DNA of 30,714 bases, taken from NCBI GenBank assembly GCA_934658705.1, contig CAKUHP010000020.1, positions 1 to 30,714 on the forward strand, read 5' to 3'. A model generated the notes under the pieces. That model worked only from the letters and a program-made list of their open reading frames with translations. It had not been told where the DNA came from and did not search any database. The translations under genes were made by a program, and so were the position numbers. Positions 1 through 7,746 of this stretch are shown piece after piece (position 1 is the first letter of the stretch; each line of letters opens with the position of its first letter). Origin of the DNA: an uncultured Collinsella sp. (GTDB taxonomy: Bacteria; Actinomycetota; Coriobacteriia; Coriobacteriales; Coriobacteriaceae).

Positions 1-32
1 AAAAGACCGGCTAGCCTGCGGGCAAGCCGGTC
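1..32 (-). terminator. Rho-independent terminator of tatA
   Basis: Read on the minus strand, an 8-bp perfect stem (GACCGGCT/AGCCGGTC, positions 5-12 and 25-32) with an inner GCC/GGC stem is followed by TTTT at positions 4-1. It lies 25 bases past the tatA stop codon, so tatA is the last gene of its transcript. The U-tract may continue outside the window. Confidence 0.8.
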
Positions 33-57
33 AGGTGCTCACCCCAAAGGGATGGGA

Positions 58-327
58 CTACTCTGCGTCCGCGTCGCCGTCCTCTGCCTTCTTTTTCTTG
101 GCAGCAGCGAGCTTGGCCTCGAGCTCAGCGATCTCCTTGTCCTCCTCGGACTCCTCGACCACAACCTCCTCGGCCTGCTTGGACTCGCCCTTGTCGCCTT
201 CCATACCCTCGCGGATATTCTTGACGGTGGAACCGAGCGACTTGCCGAGCTTCGGCAGGTTCTTGGGCCCGAAAATCAACAGGGCGACAATAAGGATAAC
301 TACCCACTCAAAGCCTTTAGGGAACAT
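58..327 (-). CDS. tatA: Sec-independent (Tat) translocase protein TatA/TatE
   Basis: 89-residue TatA-family protein, the pore-forming component of twin-arginine translocation of folded proteins across the cytoplasmic membrane. One membrane segment lies at about residues 6-18. It is followed by the family hinge FGPKNLP at residues 19-25, then an amphipathic helix, and a highly charged Glu/Lys/Ala tail from about residue 50. The chosen ATG at 327 has GGGAGGAAA just upstream. An in-frame ATG at 357 would add ten residues but lacks a comparable site. No tatC is adjacent. The gene stands alone between its own terminator and the terminator of tRNA-Pro. TatA and TatB cannot be separated with certainty on sequence alone, but the short N-terminus and FGPKNLP favour TatA. 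Confidence 0.9.
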   Translation of the reverse strand: MFPKGFEWVVILIVALLIFGPKNLPKLGKSLGSTVKNIREGMEGDKGESKQAEEVVVEESEEDKEIAELEAKLAAAKKKKAEDGDADAE

Positions 328-366
328 GTACTTTCCTCCCGGAATCAATGCAAACAAGCTCGATGG

Positions 367-372
367 ATTATA
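367..372 (-). promoter_or_regulatory. Candidate -10 element of tatA
   Basis: A perfect TATAAT on the minus strand lies about 40 bases upstream of the tatA start codon. No good -35 hexamer is visible at 16-18 bases, so the call rests on the -10 box and its position between the tRNA-Pro terminator and tatA. Confidence 0.4.
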
Positions 373-423
373 CCGCAGCGGGCCTGCATGCAGCTTGGAA
401 TCACAACAAGAGCAACAATAGCT

Positions 424-451
424 AAAAAAAGGGACCGCAAGAAGCGGTCCC
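424..451 (-). terminator. Rho-independent terminator of tRNA-Pro
   Basis: On the minus strand an 8-bp perfect stem (GGGACCGC/GCGGTCCC) with a 5-base loop is followed by seven T. It starts 12 bases beyond the CCA end of the tRNA. Confidence 0.9.
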
Positions 452-462
452 TCCTCATGCTC

Positions 463-539
463 TGGTCGGGTTGACTGGATTTGAACCAGCGACCCCTGCG
501 TCCCGAACGCAGTGCTCTACCAAACTGAGCCACAACCCG
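463..539 (-). tRNA. tRNA-Pro, anticodon CGG
   Basis: The minus strand folds as a complete cloverleaf of 77 bases: acceptor CGGGTTG/CAACCCG, D-stem GCTC/GAGC, anticodon stem CTGCG/CGCAG with loop TTCGGGA (anticodon CGG), T-arm with loop TTCAAAT, and an encoded 3' CCA. It decodes the proline codon CCG. A terminator follows at once. Confidence 0.97.
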
Positions 540-643
540 TTAGCTCGACTATAGTAACAAAGATTTCCGCCGTGTGCTAGAGAAATTTTTACTTCTTTGG
601 CACTTCGATGCGAACCCTTGATTATCAACTTCATCCGAACACC

Positions 644-681
644 TCCCACATTCATCCGTACATGTACGGATGAATGTGGGA
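644..681. repeat. Perfect 38-bp palindrome at the left edge of the IS
   Basis: Positions 644-662 and 663-681 are exact reverse complements with no loop (half-site TGTACGGATGAATGTGGGA). It lies 53 bases before the transposase start. It could be an operator, a preferred IS30 target, or two abutted IS ends separated by AT. Confidence 0.85.
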
Positions 682-733
682 ACCCGATACCCTGAGGGCC
701 GGACCGGCCGGCCCCGGGAGATCGGAGGACGGC

Positions 734-2026
734 ATGTCCGGAAAGAGGAGGAAGGGTTCCGAGAAGGCGGCCCCGAGGGCCTACGGGAGGCTCACGAGGC
801 ACGAGCGGGACACGGTCCAGAGGATGCTGGAGCGCAGGGCCTCGTGCAGGGAGATCGCGAGGGAGCTGGGCAGGTCGCCCTCGACGGTGAGCGCCGAGGT
901 GGCGTCGCACAGGTTCGTGACGGCGCCGAAGTCCCGGCGCGGCGAGCGGGTGGACGCCTCCACCGACCTGTCGGCGGGCTGCCCGCGCCTGGCCGCGTGG
1001 CCGCGCTGCTGCAACGGCTGCGGCCGCTACCGCGCGATCGGCTGCAAGCGCCGCCCGCACGTCTTCTACGAGGCCCGGGCCGCGCAGCTGTGCGCGGACT
1101 CGGTGCTCGTCTCGTCCAGGCGCGGGATCGACGCCGACGAGCCGGCAGCGGCGGCCAGGCTGGAGGCGATAAGGGACTGCCTGCGCCGGGGGCTCTCCCC
1201 CGAGCAGATGGCGGCGCGCAACGGCGGGCCGGTGGACATGTCGCCCTCGACCATCTACCGCTGGGTCGCGGCGGGCTACGACGGCATGACCAACATGGAG
1301 CTCAGGCGCAAGGTCGGCTACAGGCCGAGGAAGCGCGTCGCCGTCCGGGCGGCCACGCGCCACTCCGCCCGCAGGTCATACGCCGCGTTCCTCGCCCTCG
1401 GGGAGGACGCGTGCGCCGCGGCCTGGGAGATGGACACGGTCGAGGGCTCCCGCGCGGACTCCGCGTGCATCCTGACGCTGCTCCACCGCCCCAGCAGGCT
1501 CCAGCTGGCGCTCCCGCTCGGGGAGAAGACCTCCGGGTGCGTCGCGGACGCCCTGGGCGGCATCCGGGCGGTCCTCGGCGCCGACGGCATGCGCCGCGTC
1601 TTCCGCGCCGTGCTCACCGACAACGGAGCGGAGTTCTCCGACGAGGCCGCCATCGCGGCGCTCCTCGGCGAGGGGCCGGGCGAGACGAGGCTGTTCTACT
1701 GCGACCCCAGGCGCAGCGACCAGAAGGGCGCCTGCGAGCGCAACCACGTCGAGCTCAGGAAGCTGCTGCCCAAGGGCGCCGGGCTCAGGTTCGACAGGCT
1801 GTCCCCGGCGGACCTGGCGCTGGCCATGTCGCACGTGAACTCCGAGCCCCGCGGCGCGCTCGGCTTCTCGACGCCCGCCCGCGCCTTCAGGGCGATGCTC
1901 GGGGACGACGCGGCGGCGCTGCTGGACGCCTACGGCGTGGAGGAGGTGCCCATCGGCGAACTCGACCTGACGCCGGGCCTCATCGAGAGGGCGCGCGCAG
2001 AGAGGGGCGATGCCCCGCTGGCCTAG
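734..2026 (+). CDS. IS30-family transposase
   Basis: 430-residue DDE transposase. The N-terminal helix-turn-helix (about residues 17-60, REIARELGRSPSTVS) is the IS30 signature. The catalytic triad can be placed at D234 (WEMDTVEG), D296 (LTDNGAEF) and E335 (ACERN, 11 residues before PKG as in IS30). The start ATG at 734 is preceded by GGAGGA four bases upstream. An earlier in-frame ATG at 674 lies inside the palindrome and has no such site. The reading frame is intact, so the enzyme could be active. The gene is longer than the common IS30 transposases of 320-400 residues. A second, longer open frame overlaps it in +1, but this is a by-product of the high G+C content. Confidence 0.92.
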   Translation: MSGKRRKGSEKAAPRAYGRLTRHERDTVQRMLERRASCREIARELGRSPSTVSAEVASHRFVTAPKSRRGERVDASTDLSAGCPRLAAWPRCCNGCGRYRAIGCKRRPHVFYEARAAQLCADSVLVSSRRGIDADEPAAAARLEAIRDCLRRGLSPEQMAARNGGPVDMSPSTIYRWVAAGYDGMTNMELRRKVGYRPRKRVAVRAATRHSARRSYAAFLALGEDACAAAWEMDTVEGSRADSACILTLLHRPSRLQLALPLGEKTSGCVADALGGIRAVLGADGMRRVFRAVLTDNGAEFSDEAAIAALLGEGPGETRLFYCDPRRSDQKGACERNHVELRKLLPKGAGLRFDRLSPADLALAMSHVNSEPRGALGFSTPARAFRAMLGDDAAALLDAYGVEEVPIGELDLTPGLIERARAERGDAPLA

Positions 2027-2151
2027 TCTAAGGGCGAAAACGGAATAGACGGACCGACCGTCCGGCTGAGTCTGGGAAGAGGTGCCGGGCGGAGGGCGGA
2101 GCATGGCCACCGGACCTATCGAAACACATCTCCACCGTTCCTTCAACTGGG

Positions 2152-2191
2152 AAAACGGCGCCCCCGGGGCCCGGATGGGGCCTCGGGGGCG
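2152..2191 (-). terminator. Rho-independent terminator of ispE
   Basis: A 14-bp G+C-rich stem (2159-2172 with 2178-2191, one G-U pair) with a 5-base loop is followed on the minus strand by TTTT after three bases. It lies 30 bases beyond the ispE stop codon. Confidence 0.75.
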
Positions 2192-2221
2192 TTCGGCTAG
2201 CTGCGGGAACGGGCTATCCGC

Positions 2222-3136
2222 CTAATGTGTTCGGCTGAGATCGGAAATCAACCCTTCGATGCGAACCGTGTCGGAAATCAGCTCCGTCGCGCAGGCCCAC
2301 CAGCCATTTTGCTGAGCGAGTGCTGCAAGATTGGCTGCCGTGGCAGCGGTGTCGCAAATAGCAAACGAGCACGCACCCGATCCGCACACGTTCACGGCAA
2401 CGGTACCGTTCTGTGCGCACAGCCAGTCGAGCACCGTTTGGATTTGAGGCTCCATTTGTGCAGAAATGACACCCAGGTTGTTGTGGATGAGCGCATAGGC
2501 CATCTCTGCGTCTCCCGAGCGAAGAGCCGATGCGATCGCGCCGGGCTTGTCTGCCGGCACCGGGGTCTCGTCAAAACGCCGATAGGCTTCAATTGTCGAT
2601 ACGCTTGCGTCGCGCGGCTTGACCAGCACGACGGGTGTCGCGGGCAGCGCGGGGTACTCAGTCGCCAGAACGTCTCCCCCGCCCACATAGAACGCAGGGC
2701 TCGCGTGCAAAAAGAAGGGAACATCGGCGCCAATGCCGCGGGCGATCTCGTCGAGCGCGGGATCGGTGCGGTCGATGCCCCAAAGCTCCGCCAAGGCGGC
2801 AATGACCACCGCGGCGTCCGTCGAGGGACCGCCCAGGCCGGCGCACAGCGGGATGCGCTTCTTGATCGTCACGCACACGTCGGCCTCGCGGCCATAATGC
2901 TCGGCCATAGCGACAGCAGCACGATACGCCGTATTCTTTTGCATGGGAAAATCGGATGCCGGAACCGTCTGTACGGTCAGCTCCTGCGCCGGAGTGACCG
3001 TCACGGTATCGGCAAGACCGACGGCTGCCATCAGGGAATCGACCTTGTGGTAGCCGCGGTCGTCACGCTCGGTATGAACCCCCAGGTAGAGGTTGATCTT
3101 TGCCGGCGCGAAAAGAGTCAGGGACCGATCGGTCAC
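2222..3136 (-). CDS. ispE: 4-diphosphocytidyl-2-C-methyl-D-erythritol kinase
   Basis: 304-residue GHMP kinase that phosphorylates CDP-methylerythritol in the MEP isoprenoid pathway, using ATP in the cytoplasm. Visible family marks are PAKINLYLGV (catalytic Lys13), the ATP loop PLCAGLGGPSTDAA at residues 96-109, GADVPFF with catalytic Asp138, and the C-terminal GSGACSF. The ATP loop is usually GLGGGSSDAA, so Pro104 and Thr106 are substitutions. The start is GTG with GAGGAG eight bases upstream inside the end of veg, only two bases after that gene's stop, which indicates coupled translation. The veg-ispE order also occurs in Bacillus. A terminator follows. Confidence 0.95.
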   Translation of the reverse strand: MTDRSLTLFAPAKINLYLGVHTERDDRGYHKVDSLMAAVGLADTVTVTPAQELTVQTVPASDFPMQKNTAYRAAVAMAEHYGREADVCVTIKKRIPLCAGLGGPSTDAAVVIAALAELWGIDRTDPALDEIARGIGADVPFFLHASPAFYVGGGDVLATEYPALPATPVVLVKPRDASVSTIEAYRRFDETPVPADKPGAIASALRSGDAEMAYALIHNNLGVISAQMEPQIQTVLDWLCAQNGTVAVNVCGSGACSFAICDTAATAANLAALAQQNGWWACATELISDTVRIEGLISDLSRTH

Positions 3137-3138
3137 CG

Positions 3139-3435
3139 TTAGTGCTCCTCGAGCTGATTGCCAAGCGGGGTAAAGATGTGCTCGCCGCTCTCGGGGTCGA
3201 ACAGCTCGACCTGGCCGGTGAGAACATCGATATACTGGTAAGACTGACGCGACTTGCGGCCGCGGCGCTCGTCAACCTCGACGATAAAGACGGCGGGATG
3301 GACGCTCTTGATGGTGCCCATGCGCTCGACGACGCGGGTGCGGCCCATGTTGGCCTTCACCTTTACGCGATCGCCCACCATGTCGGTCAGCTTTTCGTGG
3401 ATGTCGTCGACGTGATTGACTTCCATCTCTTCCAT
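3139..3435 (-). CDS. veg: Veg-family protein
   Basis: 98-residue member of the small conserved Veg family (DUF1021). In Bacillus subtilis, Veg is a highly transcribed protein linked to biofilm gene expression, but its biochemical role is not established. Typical features are a charged N-terminus ending in KLTDMVGDRV, then a beta-rich core with MGTIKSVHPAVFIVEV and SYQYIDVLTG. The ATG at 3435 has GGAGG eight bases upstream. The in-frame ATG at 3459 has none. The gene is transcribed with ispE, two bases away. This adjacency is conserved in Firmicutes, which supports both assignments. Confidence 0.88.
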   Translation of the reverse strand: MEEMEVNHVDDIHEKLTDMVGDRVKVKANMGRTRVVERMGTIKSVHPAVFIVEVDERRGRKSRQSYQYIDVLTGQVELFDPESGEHIFTPLGNQLEEH

Positions 3436-3502
3436 GAACAGGGCCTCCAGAAGGTGCAATTCAAAAAAGGGATAATACCCCTAAGATAGACAAAACTCTA
3501 AT

Positions 3503-3532
3503 ACTATAGCACCCTACTGAAGCAATGCGCAA
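3503..3532 (-). promoter_or_regulatory. Candidate promoter of veg-ispE
   Basis: On the minus strand TTGCGC (3527-3532) is followed after 18 bases by TATAGT (3503-3508). The -35 box overlaps the first two bases of the neighbouring 242-bp repeat. The proposed ribU promoter also has TTGCGC as its -35. Confidence 0.45.
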
Positions 3533-3772
3533 GTAGCAAATTTGGGACGGGGCTTTTTTAGCTACTTTGTACATGGCCATAGAGGCGGCGGAAGACCAGT
3601 CTTTTTTGGGACGGGGCTAAATTAGCTGGTTCTTCATCCCGATTTTGATGAGTCGCCAAGCCGTAACTGTTCCCTAATCCAAAACCAGCTAATTTGGCCC
3701 CGTCCCAAAAAGACTGGTCAGGCAACGAAACGCCAAAGTAGCTAAAATAGCCCCGTCCCAAATTAGCTACTT
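3531..3772. repeat. 242-bp nested inverted-repeat element
   Basis: The outer arms 3531-3569 and 3734-3772 are complementary at 37 of 39 positions. The inner arms 3594-3631 and 3683-3719 are complementary except for one mismatch and one extra base. Each arm contains TTTGGGACGGGGC, so this motif occurs four times, twice on each strand. Each outer arm is also a small hairpin of its own (AAGTAGC...GCTACTT). No reading frame is evident. The element fills the space between dtd and veg, and its end overlaps the dtd stop codon. It looks like a MITE or a large bidirectional hairpin. Confidence 0.9.
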
Positions 3773-4217
3773 ACAGATCATCGGTATCCAGGACGATGGT
3801 GAACGGACCATCGTTTACGAGGTCGACCTTCATGTCGGCGCCAAAGATGCCGTGCGCTACGTGTTCGACGTCTTCGCGCACAAGCGTCAGGAAATACTCG
3901 TAGAGCTCGTTGGCCACATCGGGCGCGCCGGCATCCGTAAACGACGGACGCCTGCCGTGGCGGCAGTCGGCGAACAGCGTGAACTGCGACACCACGAGCA
4001 CCTCGCCGTCGACATCGGCAAGCGCCAGATTGGTCTTGCCGTTCTCGTCCTCGTTAATGCGCAAGCCCCGGAGCTTACCCCACAACTTATCGGCCTCGGC
4101 GCGCGTGTCGCCGTGGCCCACGCCCAACAACACCAGGTAGCCGCGTCCAATACGACCTACACATTCGCCGTCAACCGTCACGCCGGCGTTGAGCACACGC
4201 TGCACTACCGCACGCAC
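3771..4217 (-). CDS. dtd: D-aminoacyl-tRNA deacylase
   Basis: 148-residue enzyme that hydrolyses D-amino acids wrongly attached to tRNA (formerly D-Tyr-tRNA deacylase). The two catalytic motifs are clear: SQFTLFADC at residues 77-85 and NDGPFT at 135-140. The length is normal for the family. The start is GTG at 4217 with GAGGAG six bases upstream, inside the end of rdgB, whose stop lies three bases before. The two genes are thus transcribed and probably translated together. The TAA stop overlaps the first bases of the 242-bp inverted repeat, which probably ends the transcript. Confidence 0.96.
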   Translation of the reverse strand: MRAVVQRVLNAGVTVDGECVGRIGRGYLVLLGVGHGDTRAEADKLWGKLRGLRINEDENGKTNLALADVDGEVLVVSQFTLFADCRHGRRPSFTDAGAPDVANELYEYFLTLVREDVEHVAHGIFGADMKVDLVNDGPFTIVLDTDDL

Positions 4218-4220
4218 GGT

Positions 4221-4862
4221 CTACTCCTCGCCCGTCAGCTTGGATGACAGGTGCTCGAGCGCATGGAATCGATGGCTGATGGCGTTCTTCTCGTCCGCCG
4301 TCAGCTCGGCCATGGTCTTGCCCGGCGTGTCGACCGGCAGGAACAGCGGGTCGTAGCCAAAGCCGTGATCTCCGCGGCCCTCGTGCGCAATGACACCCTC
4401 GCAGACGCCCTCGCCATAGGTGACCAGGCCGTCCGTATCGATGAGCGCAACGACACTCATAAAGCGCGCGGTGCGGTCCTCGTCGGCCACGCCCTCCAGG
4501 TTCACGAGCAGCTTGGCATTGTTGGCGGCATCGTCGCCGTGCACGCCCGCGTAACGTGCGCTATATACGCCGGGCTCGCCGTTCAGTGCGTCGACAACCA
4601 AGCCGGAATCGTCGGCGATAGCCATGAGGCCCGTCTCCTCGACCGCAGCCTGGGCCTTGATGATGGCGTTCTCCAAAAACGTCGTGCCGTTTTCCTCGGG
4701 GTCCTCAAAATCACCCAGCTGGCCGAGCGCCACAAAGCGCACCTCGGGCATGACCTTGCCCAAAATAGCTTCAATCTCGGTGAGCTTATGAGCATTGCCG
4801 GTTGCCACGACGATGGTCGCCGCCGGGTCGAGGGTGTCGATATCGATCTTCTCAAGTGCCAT
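4221..4862 (-). CDS. rdgB: XTP/dITP pyrophosphatase (RdgB/HAM1)
   Basis: 213-residue nucleotide house-cleaning enzyme that hydrolyses XTP, ITP and dITP to monophosphates, keeping deaminated purines out of nucleic acids. The family motifs are VATGNAHKLTE (19-29), a fully conserved ENA region after FEDPEENG, IADDSGLVVDAL (82-93), the VYSARYAG strand and HGFGYDPLF. The start at 4862 has AAGGAGG six bases upstream. An in-frame ATG at 4898 lacks such a site. The rph stop lies 142 bases upstream with a hairpin between, so rdgB-dtd may also have their own promoter. The rph-rdgB order is common in bacteria. Confidence 0.95.
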   Translation of the reverse strand: MALEKIDIDTLDPAATIVVATGNAHKLTEIEAILGKVMPEVRFVALGQLGDFEDPEENGTTFLENAIIKAQAAVEETGLMAIADDSGLVVDALNGEPGVYSARYAGVHGDDAANNAKLLVNLEGVADEDRTARFMSVVALIDTDGLVTYGEGVCEGVIAHEGRGDHGFGYDPLFLPVDTPGKTMAELTADEKNAISHRFHALEHLSSKLTGEE

Positions 4863-4965
4863 GGCTGGCCTCCTTGTCTCTATAGCAAAGCCGCCCAAAG
4901 GAAATCGGACTCACGCCCTCTCCCCTCCTTGGCAGCAGAAACCTTACAGTTCGGCATTTCCGCAG

Positions 4966-5004
4966 ATAAAACCTGCCAAAACAAACCTGTCCCTTTTTGG
5001 TAGG

Positions 5005-5006
<2 letters not shown>
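4966..5006 (-). terminator. Hairpin with U-tract at the end of rph
   Basis: On the minus strand AACCTACCAAAA pairs with TTTTGGCAGGTT around a 12- to 13-base loop containing GGGACAGG, followed by TTTTATC. The stem starts within the rph stop codon (5005-5007). The loop sequence recalls the GGGACGGGG core of the element at 3531-3772. Confidence 0.6.
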
Positions 5007-5730
<724 letters not shown>

Positions 5731-5775
5731 AGGTAAGTCCTTTCGCATAGAAAAGCTGCCGGGCGGCGCCGATTG

Positions 5776-6660
5776 CTAGCTCAGCTCGTCAAGGTCCACG
5801 TGCTCAATGCTTTTGAGCGGTTGGCCGAAGATGAAGCTGCCCGCCACCGCAAACTCAGCAATATTGTCAGACGTCGTGGCAAAACGATGCTGCGGCTCGG
5901 CAGTATCGCCTGCCAGCTGTTCGCGACGCGTGAGGATATCCGTCAGCTCGCGCGTGGTCTCCTCGGCAGAGCTCACGACGCGGACCTGCGGGCCAAGTGC
6001 ATGGCGAATAGGTCCCACCAGCAGCGGAAAATGTGTACAGCCCAACACCACGGTATCGATACCGTGGTCGTACAGGGGCTCAACCGTAGCGCCGACCAGC
6101 GCGCGCACGGCGGGCGTGTCGAAAATGTCCTCGTTCTCGAGCCACTGCTCCTGCAAATGCGTGCCAGATGCGAGCTCATGCTCGACGACCTCGACAAAAC
6201 TCGAAGCCGGGCAGCCGTATACATCCACACCGGCATCCAAATCTTGGATCGCACGCGTATAGGCGCCCGAGCGAATGGTGAGGTTGGTGGCGAGCACGCC
6301 CACGCGGCGCGTGCGGGTGCTATTGATTGCCGCGCGGGCGCCCGGCGCGATCACACCGATAACGGGAACGTCGAGCACCTGCTGGGCCAGGCGCAACGCC
6401 GCGGCCGTCGCCGTATTGCAGGCGATGACCATAATCTTGACGTCGTGCCTCGACAGCCACCGGCCCGCCTGTAACGCAAACGAGCGCACTTCGTCCTCGG
6501 TACGCGTGCCGTAGGGGCAACGCTTGGTGTCGCCAAAGTAGTAGACGGACTCATGCGGAAGCGCCGTGGCTATGGCGCGCGCGACCGTCAGGCCGCCCAG
6601 ACCCGAGTCGAACACGCCGATCGGGCGCGTGTCGCCAGCCAGATTCTCGATATCGGACAT
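5776..6660 (-). CDS. murI: Glutamate racemase
   Basis: 294-residue enzyme that interconverts L- and D-glutamate, giving the D-Glu of the peptidoglycan stem. Two catalytic cysteines are visible: Cys81 in ACNTATA and Cys208 in GCTHFPLL. The N-terminal IGVFDSGLGGLTV and YFGDTKRCPYG are family signatures. The ATG at 6660 follows GAGG at short spacing. It lies 48 bases after the HAD gene and 45 before rph, so co-transcription is likely. The C-terminal 20 residues go slightly past the usual family end. The location close to murE fits a cell-wall role. Confidence 0.95.
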   Translation of the reverse strand: MSDIENLAGDTRPIGVFDSGLGGLTVARAIATALPHESVYYFGDTKRCPYGTRTEDEVRSFALQAGRWLSRHDVKIMVIACNTATAAALRLAQQVLDVPVIGVIAPGARAAINSTRTRRVGVLATNLTIRSGAYTRAIQDLDAGVDVYGCPASSFVEVVEHELASGTHLQEQWLENEDIFDTPAVRALVGATVEPLYDHGIDTVVLGCTHFPLLVGPIRHALGPQVRVVSSAEETTRELTDILTRREQLAGDTAEPQHRFATTSDNIAEFAVAGSFIFGQPLKSIEHVDLDELS

Positions 6661-6696
6661 TGCCTCACCAGATTCTCTCGAACAGACAGGTTACGC

Positions 6697-6712
6697 GTAG
6701 TGGCGCCACTAC
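6697..6712. repeat. 16-bp perfect palindrome over the HAD stop codon
   Basis: GTAGTGGCGCCACTAC covers the TAG stop of the HAD gene (6709-6711). No U-tract follows on either strand, so it is not an obvious terminator. It may be chance or a weak stabilising hairpin. Confidence 0.6.
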
Positions 6713-7620
6713 GAACGAGCCGCGACGAGCAGCTCGGCCGTTGCCACCCAGCCGTCGACAATCTTGCCGCGCGTGACGAAGGCATTGTCGCAAGCCTCCA
6801 GGAACTCGGGCGCGCCGGCGCTGGTCAGGCCATTCTCGACCAGGCAGAACGTGCCCACGTGGTCGGCCATGTAGAAATCGGACTCGGAATCGCCAAGCGC
6901 CAGCGTCTCCTCGCGCTCGATACCCAAGTGCTCGCAGAAGCGCGCGACTGCCACGCCCTTGTCGAGGCCCGACGGGTTGATGTTGTACGCACGGCCATCC
7001 TCGACGCGATCGAGCTCGAGCGTCGTCGGCTTGGACAGATGCGTCAGGTGACCGTTGCAGGCCCAGACCAGACCGCAGCCGGCCTCGTCGAGGATGGCCT
7101 GCGCCTCGTCATCGGGAATATCGCCGCGCATGCCGACGGTGACCTCGCGGTACTTGTAGCCAGTCGACATGTCGTTGTGATACTCGATCTTGTGCGGCCA
7201 GCGGGCGAGAATCTTCTCGCACACGCCGGTCTCCTCGATCACCTGGTGCGGCGTGAGGCCGCAGGCGGGGTCGTAGGGCATATCGCCGGTCAGATACTCC
7301 CAGTCGTTGGCCTTGAGGTCGTACATGACCAGGCCGCCCATCTCGCCGATGTAGGAGTTGAGGCCGAGCACACGCGCATCCTCGTGAATCATGGTGCGGT
7401 TGCGACCCGAGGTGGGAACCACCTGGATGCCGGCACGGGCGAGCGCCACGACGGCCTCGACGAGTTTGGTCGAGGGATTACCGTCGTTGTCGCGTAGCAC
7501 GCACGAGCCGGGCGCAAGCATCGTGGCGTCCAGGTCGGTAAAGACGTACTTGACCTTGGCCAGGCGCTCGCGCATCTCGCCCGAAAGCTCGGCAACGGTC
7601 GGCAGGGTGTTGTGGGACAT
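6709..7620 (-). CDS. HAD-superfamily hydrolase, Cof/sucrose-phosphatase-like
   Basis: 303-residue haloacid-dehalogenase-type phosphatase with a type-II (Cof-like) cap. All four motifs are present: FTDLDATML (nucleophile Asp29, acid Asp31), TSGR (Thr70-Ser71), Lys221 in GLDKGVAV and LALGDSESD (Asp244, Asp248). The substrate is not known. Relatives act on sugar phosphates such as sucrose-6-phosphate or mannosylphosphoglycerate. The start ATG at 7620 has GGAG five bases upstream. A GTG at 7626 is possible. It is followed by murI after 48 bases and separated from murE by a strong hairpin, so it may begin a new transcription unit or be reached by read-through. Confidence 0.85.
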   Translation of the reverse strand: MSHNTLPTVAELSGEMRERLAKVKYVFTDLDATMLAPGSCVLRDNDGNPSTKLVEAVVALARAGIQVVPTSGRNRTMIHEDARVLGLNSYIGEMGGLVMYDLKANDWEYLTGDMPYDPACGLTPHQVIEETGVCEKILARWPHKIEYHNDMSTGYKYREVTVGMRGDIPDDEAQAILDEAGCGLVWACNGHLTHLSKPTTLELDRVEDGRAYNINPSGLDKGVAVARFCEHLGIEREETLALGDSESDFYMADHVGTFCLVENGLTSAGAPEFLEACDNAFVTRGKIVDGWVATAELLVAARS

Positions 7621-7689
7621 AGTCACTCCATTACGTAGAAGGGCTGGGGTCTAAAGGCGTGCCTTGCCAAAGACAAACACACTTGGAAC

Positions 7690-7723
7690 GGGCGGCAGCG
7701 ACACGCGAGCGGTGCTGCCGCCC
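7690..7723. other. Strong hairpin between murE and the HAD gene
   Basis: A perfect 10-bp stem GGGCGGCAGC/GCTGCCGCCC (7690-7699, 7714-7723) with a 14-base loop lies 23 bases past the murE stop. There is no U-tract on either strand. It may be a partial or factor-dependent termination site or a 3'-end stabiliser. Confidence 0.6.
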
Positions 7724-7746
7724 ACATAGTCTAAAGGCAATAACGC

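Larger units (their letters stand above)
640..2140 (+). mobile_element. IS30-family insertion sequence, ends not resolved
   Basis: A single IS30-type transposase fills the region between the tRNA-Pro promoter area and the ispE terminator. Its G+C content is visibly higher than that of its neighbours, which suggests a foreign origin. No clean terminal inverted repeats or target duplication were found. Two weak candidate pairs exist. One is CACCTC..CCACATTCATCCG at 640-658 against a related minus-strand sequence at about 2068-2090. The other is the palindrome half at 663-681 against a loose match at about 2124-2140. The stated ends only bracket the element. Confidence 0.5.

Noticed and set aside
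670..2031. 453-codon open frame overlapping the IS30 transposase in another frame
   Set aside because: The translation is low-complexity Arg/Gly/Ala sequence produced by the high G+C content. The alternative frame has the complete IS30 motifs.
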